From: Panicum virgatum
Lineage: Eukaryota > Streptophyta > Magnoliopsida > Poales > Poaceae
DNA length: 64,000 nucleotides
Direction: 5' to 3'
Assembly (NCBI RefSeq): GCF_016808335.1
Contig: NC_053143.1
Location: 52,049,441-52,113,440, forward strand
Shown here: in pieces, positions 46,089 through 57,902 of the stretch
Position numbering within the stretch: position 1 is the stretch's first letter
Layout of the letters: the number at the start of each line of letters is the position of its first letter
The notes under the pieces: model-generated
Databases searched by the model: none
Told to the model about the DNA's origin: nothing
The model's input: only the letters and a program-made list of their open reading frames with translations
Position numbers and translations under genes: made by a program

Positions 46089-49000
46089 ATGGTGCGGGGC
46101 GGCGAGAAGCGGCATTTCTTCCCGCTCACCAGCTTGCAAATCGGGTACGTGTTTCGCGGAATTTCTCTCCTGTGCTGGGGATTTCGTGTGGGGTTGATGC
46201 TCGTTTGACGGCAATGTGACTGCCGGCTCCCGGGGGAGGGGTTGGTGCTGGGGGCGCGATTGGCTGCCAGTTCTTTGTCCTTGCGAATTGCGTTGGTTTG
46301 CAACATTATTGACATCACAATCTAGTGGCATGTTTTGTTTGCGCTGATGATGTTACGTGTTCTGGAAAGCGATGTTCAGTAAGTGGCATAGGCGTGTGCA
46401 ATTCATAATTTGGGCCTCTTTTTTCTTTTTCTTTTTCCTTTTCTAAGTTCAGTTAACCTCTTCTGCCCGTGAAGCTGGCATAAACCTCAAAGTGGTGACT
46501 TCTTTGTTTGTGCCACTCTGGGAAGAAAGTTGCATACTTTTTTTTTTTTTTTTGAGAAACAGACAGGAACTATTACAAAGGCTCAAGAATTGGAACCCAA
46601 ATTCTGAAATTTCTCGGTAGTTGTATTGTATTCCCTTCTGAAGATGTTTCGGGAGGTACACAACGGGGAGTACATGGACACATGGTAGCCATATGGAAAG
46701 GAAATCCACTGTTGGGAATATTGCTACTTGAGGCGACAGATGGTCGAAAATGGCATGCACTGGGACCGTCTATTTTACCATTCGTCTTTCTCACGACTTG
46801 TTCATCCACGAAATGTGCTGGACTACGCGTAGTAAAATTTGCACGCTCTTCGGTGGTCCCACCAAAAACTCCCCAGGCTTCTAAGTTGCCTATCAACTTA
46901 TTTCCTGTGGATTGATCAGTATGTATGTTATGTGCATATTGGTATTCCCAAAATTTGAATTCTCTTCCTTATTCCATCTTTAAACTTGAGCAGTCCATAG
47001 ACCAAATGACATAAAACCTAAAAAAGATTAGCAGCTCAAGATATGTTCACAGTTGAACGTCCGGTGTGTTCTTTCCCATCAGACGCTAGTATTAGCGAAC
47101 GAGAAGTTCCTCTAAAAAAAATTAGCAAACGAGAATAAGTGTTGTGTTATTCATAAGAATGTTTATTGTTTGCATGTTGTAGGAAATGGCGCATAACTGT
47201 GGTGGGGAGCATTTTTCAGTTTCAGTTCCATGATTGAATCTGTTTAGTTTCTTGGTCTTTGGCATCTATATAAAAAGTTTATTTCTGTCATCTGCTACTG
47301 TTTGTCCTTAGCTCATATAAACTAAGAATATGTCTTTGGCACAAAATTTTGGGATTGATTTGCTTGATGATAGCAAATTTTGATTTGTATCTATCATGAA
47401 CTTCCTTCATCAGATATAAATAAACTAATTTTTTCTTTCGTTTTAAATGCAGGGATTTACAGTCATATCTTGCAGAGCTGACAATATTTCTGTGCCCTCA
47501 TTCCAAGAAGTTCCTCATATTGCTTGACAACCGCCCATGGCTGCTAGATCAGGATACAAAACCTGCTCATCTTTGGCAGTTGATGGTTACTAAGGTCCAT
47601 TATTTCACTGCTTATACACCATTTTGCATATTACAGTTTCTCTTTCTTGCTCTAATTTCACTACATTGTGGTAACAACGTGGTTCTTGCTATCTTGTGCT
47701 CCAGTCAAGGCTTTCCCCTTTCGCGAACTCGAGGACTAGGAGAAAGAGAGATGAAACTGATGGAAAGCTTGTATTCTCAACAAGCTCAATATCTGCTCCC
47801 CGTTTGCGAAATAAATCGTCCAGATGGTATTCCTTGATCGATGAGGCCATGCGGGAAAAGAAACTTCAAGTAAATAAGTTGAAGGATGCTCGCATACTGA
47901 ATAGGGAGCTGCATCAAACTTTATATGGTTTTATCATTTTTGAGGTAGACTGGGCTGATGTGCGTGGCATCAATTATCTAAATGAACTTCAGGTACGGTC
48001 TGTCAATGTTGATAATCCTACAATTGCGGATGACATTGATGAATTTAAAGTGATGGCACAAGCTCATTTCTTTTAGTATCATTGTAGACCGATACATCCA
48101 TGGCTGTGGAGTCCAAAATTATGAAGAGATGGGAATTTGATAGTGTCAAGCAGGCTTCATCATTGGTCACTTCTTGGTTCTCAGGAAATCACTTTGAATG
48201 TCAGCTCCTGCAAGAGTATTTGGACAGCATCTCTTCTAACGGTAAAAATATTATAGTAACCCTTCTCTTCTTCCTTGCTTAGCTTATAGTACTAACCATT
48301 TATATGCTTGCTGTATAGGTGATGTATTCTATGATGCACAGAATGATTTCTTAACACCTGAATGTGAGAATTCACCGAGTGATAGTGATGATTCTGGGCA
48401 TGTCCAAATATTCAGAGGGTCATCAAATTTCTTAGACTCATCTTACATGCTACCTCCTTGCTCTGGGCCTTACAAGCGAAGAAAAATAGCAAAATTTGAT
48501 GATGGAAGTAGTGCGCCTGAAGAATCATACTCAGAAATTGTGACCTCGCCAAAATATTCGTCATCATCATGTTCATCATGTGGCAGTGATAATGAAAGTG
48601 CTAAGCCTCTGTTAGAGCCTAGCACATATAAGGATGTGCTGATCTGCTTCCGTTTTGATGATCATGACCTCCCGTTCGGACTGAAAGAGGTTATACTGTC
48701 TGATGTGAGATTGTTAACATTACTCGAGTATGGCCTTCCTTCATGGGTTATATTTCTTCAGTCATATCCAGTGTTTTGCAAGATATACCGCCCGTGGATG
48801 TGCCCTCTTGCCAGAGCATTATATGTCTTGATGTCATTGATTACTGTTCTTATAGGATTTTATGACCTCTACAAGAATGTCCCCATGTTGAAGGCAACTG
48901 CATCAAGATTGTTTGGCCCTTTCTTTGATTGGATAGAAACATGGGAAATGATATCAAGACTTAAGTATCTAGGAACTATGCTTTTCCTGCATAACTTCCA

Positions 49001-50557
49001 GCAGGCTTTTACATGGTCTCTAAAAATTGTGTGTTCTGTTAAGTCTGCTTTTAGTGTTTTGACAAAGCCAATTGCGGGACCTATTATGGAGGTTATTGAA
49101 TTTACTTTGCCAATGTGGAACCTTTGTGCTGAGACGGTAGGATATTTGGGTTCAGTTGTAATGGTATCACTGGAGACATCTTGGAGTGTAGTTTTTGGTA
49201 CAATGCAGATGATCATCTGGCCATTTTGGTTTGTCTTCAGTACTGCTGTTACCATTGGTATGGTTGCTTTAACCTCTCAAGTCATCTATTTCATTTTCCC
49301 TCCACGTTTTGATCCTGATATCTTGCTATTGTTGTTTCCTTGTGGCCAGTAAATGCAGTTCTGTACCCTGCAATTTGGCTCCTTGGAGAGATACTAGCTG
49401 CACCTTTTCGACTAGTGCTTGGGCTATCAAGTTTCATTGTGGACCTTTTTGTTGATATTGTCAGTGTTCTAAGGCAGAGCTGGTCAACATTAAGTGCATT
49501 ATATCAAGCAGGATCTGTACCGAGATCAGCTGTACTTACATCAGATAACAGCATCTGGGGGTCACTCTGGAAAGATCTTCTGTATCAGGTATCAACAGAT
49601 TGTTGACATAGCTAAAACTAACATTGAACTATCATATAATTTACTTTGACCCTTTTTTCAGATTTTCCGTGCAATACGGAGCATTTTGTATGGTTTTGTT
49701 GCCTTCTTTTCAACATGTAATAGGCACCGGCTCAGGTATTTTTCTTCCCACATCGATATGCAGTGCTACAGTTTAGTAAGATCAGAAAAATATTAGATGA
49801 GCAATCAGAATGATGAAGAAGCCTCAATTTACAGTTGAGCTCAGAACTGTCCTTCAAAATGGTTTTTATTTTCTGTCAGTTTGTGCTGAATTTTAAGTGA
49901 CCCTTACCCCAGCTGTAATATAGTCAAGTACTTAAATGGCCCTAAAGGAATTTCAATGTCACGTGTTTGCATTATGATTCTAGGTGCTAATACTACTGCT
50001 TCCCTGCAGCATTTACAATCACATTCAGGTGTTCCTCCAGCGCCTCTCTCGTGTCTCAACTAGAGTACCATATGCCACCTCCCGTGAAGGAGCTCGGAAG
50101 TATAGTAGCCAGAATCATCCTGTAAGTACTTGCACATTCAATACTTCAGCAGGCTGTTTGTCTTGTGTTCATTCAACAATACTTATGAATTCATAGAAGT
50201 ATGACCTTACCTCGGAATTAGCATTATTCATTTATGCTGTGATAGCACCTACATCTTTTCATTAAACCTATACTTCTACTTTTTATTAAAAAAAAAGAGT
50301 ATGAAAGTCACGGTCTAGCTGTATAAGGAAATTTAACTGTATATTAGTAAGAGGATATGTATTGAGAACTTTGATACAGTCAGTTTTCTACTCTAATGTA
50401 ATTAGGACTAACTTTAATGTTTGTTTATCCTAACATCCACATTCTACGTAAATACAAGACATGAATGAGGATTCAGATTCTCTTTTGCTTTCCTTTCACT
50501 TTCTGAATTTGTTCATGGTGTGCTTCTGTGCAGAGAAGGAAGACTAAAACAAGATAA
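46089..50557 (+). CDS. multi-pass membrane protein of unknown function (9 exons, about 675 aa)
   Basis: Exons: 46089-46144, 47453-47594, 47705-47992, 48088-48241, 48319-49257, 49350-49588, 49662-49735, 50010-50121, 50534-50557. Phase is kept at all eight junctions and all sites are GT..AG. The N-terminal part looks soluble: KRHFFPLTSLQIGDLQSYL, FLILLDNRPWLL, and VDWADVRGINYLNELQTDTS around residues 146-168. An acidic, Ser-rich stretch at about 220-290 includes KRRKIAKFDD, possibly a nuclear-localisation-like signal. Hydrophobic segments lie near residues 350-370, 470-525, 527-565 and 607-628. The C-terminus is basic (RRKTKTR). From memory it resembles an uncharacterised protein family of land plants, but I know no function. 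Intron 1 holds a LINE fragment. Confidence 0.85.
46538..46882 (-). mobile_element. LINE 3' fragment in intron 1 of the membrane-protein gene
   Basis: Sixteen T followed by GAGAAACAGACAGGAACTAT mark the poly(A) end of a minus-strand LINE, similar to the ends at 43796 and 53823. A possible short duplication AAGTTGC occurs at 46527-46533 and 46883-46889, but the left copy is not directly adjacent, so the right border is approximate. Confidence 0.6.
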
Positions 50558-51061
50558 CAGTGGAATTGGCAGCTTAACAAACTAACTCAGGGAAAATCTT
50601 CAAAATGCAAAGAGAAAACAATGTAAGCCGAACATAATATGGAGAGAGAACAATAAGTAACTGAGTTTATCAGGTCCTTCGGAAAACATAAAGGCCTTGG
50701 AAGAGTCAAATTCAGAAGTTGTGCTAACGCTGGAAGTTCCGTAACACAGCTCTAACCGGCAGTTTCCTTGTGTACAAAGTACCGGCAAGGCAGTGAAGCA
50801 AAAAAACTGCAAACTGTACATACGCAGATCACTTTACTGCTTTTCATTGTAATAAGTTGTATAATAGGCTTGTGCATATCCTCCTGTAATCTTCCTCTAA
50901 ACAGCAATTTTGTATATCGTCTTTGAGTATCTGTTTAGTGTTAACTTTTCAAATATGCGCCATTCTTTTCATCTTACTGAACATCAGCGTTACTGTACAT
51001 GTGAAATCCGCACTACTGACAGCTTATCTGTGTAAACCCTTCCTTCGCACTGGTATGCATT
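50558..51061 (+). other. 3' flank of the membrane-protein gene
   Basis: This is probably the 3' untranslated region. No further exon or repeat boundary is seen. Confidence 0.45.
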
Positions 51062-51396
51062 GGTCCTGTTTGGTTCATTTTAGGAAAATCCTAGAATGGA
51101 TTTTGACCAATGCTTTAGAGTGTCAAACAAAGCCAGTTTATAAAATTAACTCCAGAACTCTTGCGCTAGGAACTCTAAAGAATCTAACAAGACTTTTGAC
51201 CGCGTGATTAGAGGATAGTTACTGTAGTATCACTGTAGCCAATTATTGATTAATTACTGTCATTAGATTCGTCGCGAAAAGTTACACCTATTTCTGAAAA
51301 GGTTTTGCAAATAGACTTTATTTAGTACTCCATGTATGTAAGATTTTTTTTAAAAAAATGTGTGCGCTAGGATCCTAGCACGATCCAAACACGGCC
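51062..51396. mobile_element. MITE with inverted ends (335 bp)
   Basis: The left end GGTCCTGTTTGGTTC and the right end GATCCAAACACGGCC are inverted repeats. Internal strings (GATTCGTCGCGAAAAGTTAC, GACTTTATTTAGTACTCCAT) are shared with the foldback MITE at 44717, placing both in one broad grass family. No target duplication was resolved. Confidence 0.7.
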
Positions 51397-52166
51397 AATA
51401 TCCTTCTTGGTACTACCCCTCAACGATCAATAATTTAGAACGGATGGAGTATCTAGTAGCAAAAACGGAGGAGGTTTTATGGACGTTTAGCATTCTCAGC
51501 CTTCATTTACCATTGCTGATGCCAGCTCCAATTCATCCGCTAGGTTGAATTCATCTTGCGCTCCCATCCTTGGTTGAAATCCATTTCTTTTGCAACGACT
51601 GGAAGAGAGAGAAGAATCTGGAGGGGTGAGATCTTTGAAACTACTTCTCCTTGATCTCATTTCCTTCAGCAAGATATCGTCTATTCTTCTCCTGCGTCGT
51701 GTATTGCCCGGCTGCACATGGGGACGGAGCCACGTAGGAGGCCCAAGCCTGCCGCGCATGTTGCGTGCTGCTGCCTCGCCCATCAGGCATTCAGGCATCA
51801 CCCACGGGTATGCCACATGTGGGTTTGGTTAGGTAGACGCATCCATGTGTGCAACAGTGCCAGATCTAACAGGCTTGAGATTCCCCGTTTTAGCCTGACG
51901 GCGAAGAGCGAGACAGGCTCTTTCATCCTACTACGAGACACTGAATCCTGAAGCCGTGTGACGTTGCCACCGCCAAGTTATCTGAAGCTACTGGTTCTCG
52001 TACTACTAGGAACCAGCTGCATTGTGTATGGAGTACAGCAAAGTTTGTTCCTTGCAGTTGTGACACGCCCTCATCATCTGAGTTTGAACCTGATGACTTG
52101 CTAGGGTGCTGTGATCGCAACTGCAGCGTTGAAGCAATGGCCTCGCTTTCCGATGCTCCAAGCGCC
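51397..52166. other. no supported gene
   Basis: A minus-strand frame of about 106 codons (51496-51816) and one of 87 codons (51923-52186) look protein-like in composition but show no known domain or splice context. Confidence 0.35.
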
Positions 52167-52230
52167 GCTCTCAAACTGTCTCTCACTCAAGCGCCGCAAG
52201 CGGGTCATGAGTGAGAGACAGTTTGAGAGC
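52167..52230. repeat. perfect 23-bp inverted repeat with 18-base spacer
   Basis: GCTCTCAAACTGTCTCTCAC..TCA at 52167-52189 is exactly reverse-complemented at 52208-52230. The spacer is GC-rich. An RNA from either strand would form a stable hairpin. No neighbouring boundaries mark it as a known transposon end. Confidence 0.9.
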
Positions 52231-52392
52231 TCACTCCACTGGGATGTGGTTCAGTGTTGGTTGTGCGAGAGGTGGGTGCCCACTGCTAGTGAATAAAGGT
52301 ATGGTTCACATGAGCCTGCAGACTCTTGACCCTTCATGGTTGTCGCATTACCGCGACCGATCGGGTGGCAAGCACAGTACAGATAATCCAAG

Positions 52393-52619
52393 GCCCCGTT
52401 TAGTTTCCGAAAAATTTCCTACAGTACGCGTCACATCTAATCTTTGGACATATGCATGGAGTATTAAATGTAGTTGAAAAAAATAAGTAATTACACAGTC
52501 TAACTAATTAGCACAAGATGAATCTTTTAAGCCTAATTAGTCCATGATTATTTGTCAAGTAACAACGAAATGTGCTATAGTACCAAAACTCAAACTTTTT
52601 CACCAACTAAACACACCCT
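52393..52619. mobile_element. MITE with CGTTTAGTT / AACTAAACAC ends (about 227 bp)
   Basis: The left end GCCCCGTTTAGTTTCCGAAA and the right end TTTTTCACCAACTAAACACA are inverted relatives of the ends at 44717-45060. The interior contains CTAATTAGTCCATGATTA, common in this family. Confidence 0.7.
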
Positions 52620-53815
52620 GACGCTACATGTTTGCTGAGTAAAAAGAAGAAGAAATTACATGCCCCTTTTGACCTGTAAAACTGCCTAGGAACGTCACCA
52701 CTGTGAATGGAGGGGGCTACTTACTTTGATTTGTTTAATCATCATGTACGTTGCATCATTCTCTCTCTTTGAGCATGTGCCCTTGGTTTGGGATCCATGC
52801 TACTGGAATCCGGAACAGGGTTTAGGAATAGTATAGGATAGGAGTATAGGATAAGGTAACAACTAACATTAGGGCATGCATGATTTGGTCACGATCTACA
52901 CATTCTCCCATTTTTTAGAGAAGGGTGCCTGGCCCTTGCCTTGGAACTCTCCAGAGCCCTGGTGGATTAGCTGTGGAGATATGATTAGTAGTATTACAGC
53001 CTTGCAACCTTTGAAAATTTTGGCTCAGCAACTTTACAACACACTAGGCACTAGCATCTACCATCATGTAAAGTTGGAGGTTAAACAAAAATTTGTGCAA
53101 GAAGAAACAAAAAAGTGAATCTTGCACTTAAATAGTTGCGGATTCAACTGTTCATCTCAAACCCGCAACCCGCTACTATTCATAGGCTGATTTCTCTTTT
53201 TTGTTTCTCATAGCACAAATTTCAGTTACATATCAATTTTTGCATGATGGTAGATGCTTACATTCTCTATCCATTCATATTTTTGTTGAAATTTAGGTGC
53301 ACAAATTTAAGTGAAATTAAAGTTGGTAACACGGTAACACCTAACCCGGTGGTAACACCTGATATGTTCTCCTAGCAGTGGAATTCTCTCAGGTTGCATC
53401 GGCTCTTTCCCAGGTGCTGGTTGCTTGTGCCTGCCGTTCTTACTGCTGTATTTGGATGGCTTGCAAAACTGGGCAAGGCATCTCCCATGGAACAGTTGCT
53501 TGCTCTGTGGGCAACCATGGCATGATGGGCAAAATGAGTATCCTTTTGGAAATTATATTGCAGACCACCCTGGACCAGAGGATAAAAAGGGATTTTGACA
53601 GCGTGTTCCAACTGTAACTTCTAGAGAGATTAATAGAAAAGATAACAGAGTTTATGTGGAACCATATTGTACTATCAGATTATGATAAATTACACTGGTT
53701 ATTAGATTTGTGAATTGTTGTTGGGTTTTATTACATGCAGCACTCGTCTTGAGCCTTCTTGAGGCACGACGAGCAGTCTGCCAGGGATACACACTCCCTT
53801 TCTTTTTCGTTTTTT
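52620..53815. other. no supported gene
   Basis: AT-rich DNA with short frames only. No repeat boundary or RNA gene was recognised. Confidence 0.4.
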
Positions 53816-53829
53816 ATTCGGGTTTTTTT

Positions 53830-54781
53830 GAGAGGAACCGGGATTATCATTCATTATCAAACCGATAGTTTACAACCCATCTTACAAAGACAACCCCAAA
53901 AGAAATGGAAATTACATCCAGGTCCTTGCAAGAATCCCCTGTCTTCCTCGTCGCCGACGATCGAAGCCATCCATGAAGCCGATCACCACACCGACGAAGG
54001 AAAAGGATTTTGACAGGCACCGAGAGCAGCATATCGGAAAACCAACGCACCTTGAAGACGATGAATGCATAGGCTAGGAGAGATGGCTGGTAGCCATCGC
54101 ATCGCCGGAACTAGGGTGTCTGGCGCCTCAGACAACGACCCCAGCTCGCCGAACAACAGGAACCCCGAAGGGGAAGTAAACCACCAGATGAGGTGGGACA
54201 AGTAACCAACCCGGCTCCATAGATTGGTAAGACAAGATCTCCCGCCCTTTCACACAAAAGCAGGAGAAGACGAAACCTCACAACGCCGCCGTCGGCGATG
54301 CTAGATAGGCCCGAGTAAACTGAGCACCTCGCGACACTACCAAATACCAAACCAACAGAAAGGAGAAGGAGGAACAAAATCTTCACGGTGCCGACGTCTC
54401 CGTCAGCGGGGAAGAACCCTAGCTTATTTACTAACCTCTTATAGTCGTCATCCATAGAGACGGGGAAGCCGCCATCGATGAACGAGGAAGGCATGCCGAC
54501 CTCACCACATCCATGGCGTCGCTCACCGGAGACGAAACAACAGAGGAGGAAAGATCCACGCTTTACTGCCGACATGGATAGGGCTACTCCTAACCTACCT
54601 AGATCTAACCTAGGAAAGCTGGAATTGGACAATGGCCACCCAATCCTGCAGGTCCCCCCAACCTCCAGCAACGACGAGGTCACCGGAGGCGAGGAGGACC
54701 GGCGGATTCGGTGCCGGAACGAAGATTGCCCTCGATTCGCCCTTGTGAAACTGTAGCAAGGGGAAAGGGGAAAGTACCACC
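53830..54781 (-). mobile_element. LINE-like retroposon (about 950 bp) with 14-bp target-site duplication
   Basis: The direct repeat ATTCGGGTTTTTTT stands at 53816-53829 and again at 54782-54795. Next to the left copy is GAGAGGAACCGGGATTATCA, the same kind of 3' end as in the LINE fragment at 43796. A 266-codon minus-strand frame overlaps the interior (54111-54911), but it runs past the insertion border and shows no reverse transcriptase motif. It is a 5'-truncated or non-autonomous retroposon. The T-run partly overlaps the duplication, so the true TSD may be shorter. Confidence 0.75.
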
Positions 54782-54965
54782 ATTCGGGTTTTTTTAGAGG
54801 AGGGATTGAACGAAGAGCTAAGGAGCCTAATGGTAATGGGCTCGGCGAGTGGCCAGGCCGGTGCAACGGGCGGATGCCCGGTCCCACTGAGCCCAATTTA
54901 TGGAGAAGCAACCCACTAGATGTTGTACGGACTCAGACCTGTGTTTCAGCCCAATGTAGTGGTGT

Positions 54966-55143
54966 AGGAAGATGATTCACGGCCCATATGCCGCTCCGTG
55001 AAGCCCAGGCGGGTTCGGGCCAAGCGGCCCAAGGAAGAAATGTCAACGCGACAAACATGTGGGCTTTAGATATCTATCTATGGATCGAAGAAGCAGCATA
55101 ATTCCTCTAAAAAAAGATGGAAGCAGCAGGAGGGTGGAGCACC
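54966..55143 (+). repeat. dispersed repeat, copy A
   Basis: This contains GCCGCTCCGTGAAGCCCAGG, CGGGTTCGGGCC, AGCGGCCCAAG and GCAGCAGGAGGGTGGAGCAC in the same order as copy B at 57903-58058. The pair stands in direct orientation about 2.9 kb apart. Confidence 0.75.
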
Positions 55144-55280
55144 GCTAATAATCGCAGTCGCTCGCGCCGGTGCGATCGCACCTGTCGCAGAAGCGCGTGG
55201 GCCTACTAATGGGTTGATTTCATTTACCGTTGCGGTTTGCTCCTATGGTCTGTTGGCTGTTGCTACGGCCCCCGTGCACG

Positions 55281-55855
55281 GGAATCCTATATATCTTTTA
55301 GAAGATTTTTTCTTCCCCCACATTCCAATATTTGAGATTCGTGCAAACCATCTCATCCATTGAATCTTTTCAACTCTAATCTTCTTCCTCCTGCTACCGC
55401 GCGCTGCCGCTCCTGCTGCGAGCTGCGCGCTGCTGCCGCGCTGCTGGGCTATGCGCTGCACTGCTGCACGCTGCGGGGCTGCGCGCTGCGTGCTGCGTTG
55501 CTAGCTGCTTCGCGCTGCATGCTGCGCGCTGCGTGCTGCCCTGCTAACTGCTGCTGCTGCAGCAGCACGCTGCTGCGTCGCGCGCCCCGCACGCCGACGC
55601 CGGAGAAGAAGCTCAGCTCGCCGGAGATAAAACTTTCAACATTTCTATTCTAGTATTTCAACATTTTATATTTCTAGTTTCAACATTTTGTCTTCATAGT
55701 TTTAACATTTTGAATGTCAAATGTTGAACATATTTAACAAAATATTGAGTTAATCCAACTAAAATATTGAACATATTTGCAGTAGATAATTGGGCCAAAG
55801 TGGATTTTAAAGATGGATGTCTTATCTATCTTCCAGAAGATAGATAGGAGCCCCC
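55281..55855. mobile_element. candidate inverted-repeat element with GCTGC-rich interior
   Basis: The left end TCCTATATATCTTTTAGAAG at about 55286 matches the reverse complement of the right end (TCCTATCTATCTTCTGGAAG) in 17 of 20 bases. Between them, 55390-55600 is a run of degenerate GCTGC repeats within otherwise AT-rich DNA. No target duplication was found. Confidence 0.5.
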
Positions 55856-56309
55856 TTTATTTTTTTATTTTTTTCTTTTATTTTCTACTTCTTCCTTCTA
55901 TTCTGTTTTCTATTTCTTCATAGTTCTCGTTCCTTTCTTTTGTGTTTCGACTCTCTTTTTTTCTCTTTCGTTTCAAATCTTCGTGTATTCTTTCTTAATA
56001 ACTATCTTTTATATTTTTGTTCATATTTTCCACCTTTTTCATTTCAATTGTTTATCCTTGACCTATCTAATATCTTTCACTCTTATTCTATTATTTTTAT
56101 TACATTATTCATACTCATTCTTTTTTACATATATCCTCTTATTTTATTATTCAATATTTTCTTATTTCATACATTCAAATATTTTGTTCTCTGTTCTCTC
56201 TGTCAATTTTTTCTTGCACTATGGATATTCTTAATAAGGTCACTGTGTAGTTATGAATCTAATAATAAATCTTCATGCGATGACTTTATGTGTTTTCTCA
56301 AATCTAGCA
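55856..56309 (+). repeat. T/C-rich low-complexity tract
   Basis: The plus strand is dominated by TTTCTT, TATTTT and TTCATA strings from about 55858 to 56220. The open frame of 173 codons here is an artefact of composition. Confidence 0.7.
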
Positions 56310-56660
56310 GATGCATTTTTGTTGCAATGAAACAATTTGTTCCAGTCAGACAATTTTTTGTTCCAACGATAAGATTAGATCCAATTGAACAAATTCTAAT
56401 TTGTTTGTTCCATTTGTTCCAATGGAACCATTTGTTCCAATGCAACAATTTGTTCCAATAGTACTATTGGATCAATTGAACAAATTCTAATATTTGTTCC
56501 AATGGAACAATTTGTTTCAATGGAACAATTTGTTCTAATGGTCTAGTTAGATGCAAAACAAATTCAAATAACAAATTCTAAAATTTGTTCCATTGTAATA
56601 AATTTTTATATTTGTTCCAATGGAAAACTTTTGTTCTAAAGTTTCAGTTCCAATTTCTTT
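56310..56660 (+). repeat. degenerate TTGTTCCAAT repeat array
   Basis: TTTGTTCCAATGGAACAATT and variants recur about a dozen times with irregular spacing. The unit is itself partly palindromic (TTGTTCC / GGAACAA). Confidence 0.75.
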
Positions 56661-56766
56661 TTTTTTGTTCCAGAGTAATAATATTTATTTAGATTGTTCG
56701 TTTGGTTAGGCTGTACACTATGATTTTCGTGTCATGATTTTTTTATCATATACTAATTTATCTAAG

Positions 56767-56910
56767 GCCCCGTTTTGGATTCTTGGAATTGAATTTCATT
56801 CTAATAATCATAATTTATACACAAATATATTAAGCTAATATGATTATATTACTAAAATGATTCATCATTCTATATTTCTATATGTACTGGCTGAACCTAT
56901 CTAGTCTAAT
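56767..56910. mobile_element. MITE fragment, left end only
   Basis: GGCCCCGTTTTGGATTCTTG followed by GAATTGAATTTCATTCTAAT resembles the left end of a common grass MITE. The flank before it is TAA. No matching right end is visible, so it is truncated. Confidence 0.45.
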
Positions 56911-57244
56911 CAAACTTATTTCAAAATTTCAAAAAAAGATTCGTCATTCTATTTGTTCAATCTTGTAATCAAAATAATTAAAAAATTAAAAAGATTTGGA
57001 ATAATACAACATACTTTTGGACCAGTATTCGCGCGTGGGCGGATTCGGAATTTGAATTGCGGTGTTCAAACTTTAACCTTGTATCAATTTACTATAAAAC
57101 TGGTGAAAAAAGAAAAAAAGAAAAAACTTCACATGGAGCACGGGAAAGAATACACGTCGTTCCCTTAGCTACCGCAGGTCCGCTACACGCACCCAAATGG
57201 AATCAACGTGAGGTGGTGGGCCATCAAAATATCAGCCCACTAAA

Positions 57245-57795
57245 CCGCCAATTCTATTTATCACATATGCGATTTCCCGGTGATCCATCGCAGAAGCCCG
57301 TGAAGGCACTGTACATCGTCTTCCACCGGCGCGCGGGGGTTGTGAGCTGAGAGAGCTAGGGGAGGGGGAGAGGGTGGCCGGCGAGGGGTGGTTGGTGAGG
57401 GGCGCAGCCCACAGCGAGGTCGCCGGCGGCTGGGGTGGTGGAGGGCGGCGGCAGACCTTATTGTCCGGGGTTGGGGGCAGGACTCCTCCATGGCCGCCGG
57501 ACCTAAAGGAGGGGGCGGCGGCTCCGCGGTGGTGGCGGTTTGGCCGGTGGCGGAGGCAAGGCGGCGTGGAAGCGCCGCTGGTCGGCCGGGGTTGGACCCT
57601 CGGTGGGCGGTGGCCGGCGGCGGGGGCAAGAAGGGCGTGCTGGGCGCGGGCGGGGGTTGGTGGGCGGCGCGGCGCGGCGGCGAGAGCCGCCGGCCGGGGC
57701 GGAGGATGAGGGGGCGGGGCGAAGAACTGGCGGAGGAAGAAGAAGCTGCGATGACTCAGCCACATATCGCACACAGCGATAAATAGACGCCCCCC
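57245..57795. other. GC-rich block between weak inverted repeats
   Basis: AATTCTATTTATCAC near 57249 and GCGATAAATAGACG near 57775 are approximately inverted. The 500 bp between them are GC-rich and open in four or more frames with no domain. It may be a small transposon with captured GC-rich DNA; I cannot support a gene. Confidence 0.3.
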
Positions 57796-57902
57796 ACCAA
57801 ACAACCTGCACACGCTAATCCGCTTCTACGACGCGTTGAATTCCAGTCACGCGCGAGACCCTAATAGCGCCCGTGGAGCACACTGCACACGTATATATTT
57901 TT

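Noticed and set aside
45090..46331. Frames of 146 and 232 codons around the start of the membrane-protein gene
   Set aside because: Low-complexity Pro/Arg/Ser composition on both strands; the real exon 1 is the short 46089-46144 segment.
54111..54911. 266-codon minus frame as a gene
   Set aside because: It crosses the right border of a retroposon insertion (54782-54795) and has no recognisable domain.
55940..56461. 173-codon Phe/Leu/Ser-rich frame as a membrane protein
   Set aside because: It translates a T/C-rich low-complexity tract.
57232..57813. 193-codon Pro-rich frame
   Set aside because: Shadow of a GC-rich block; three other frames are equally open.
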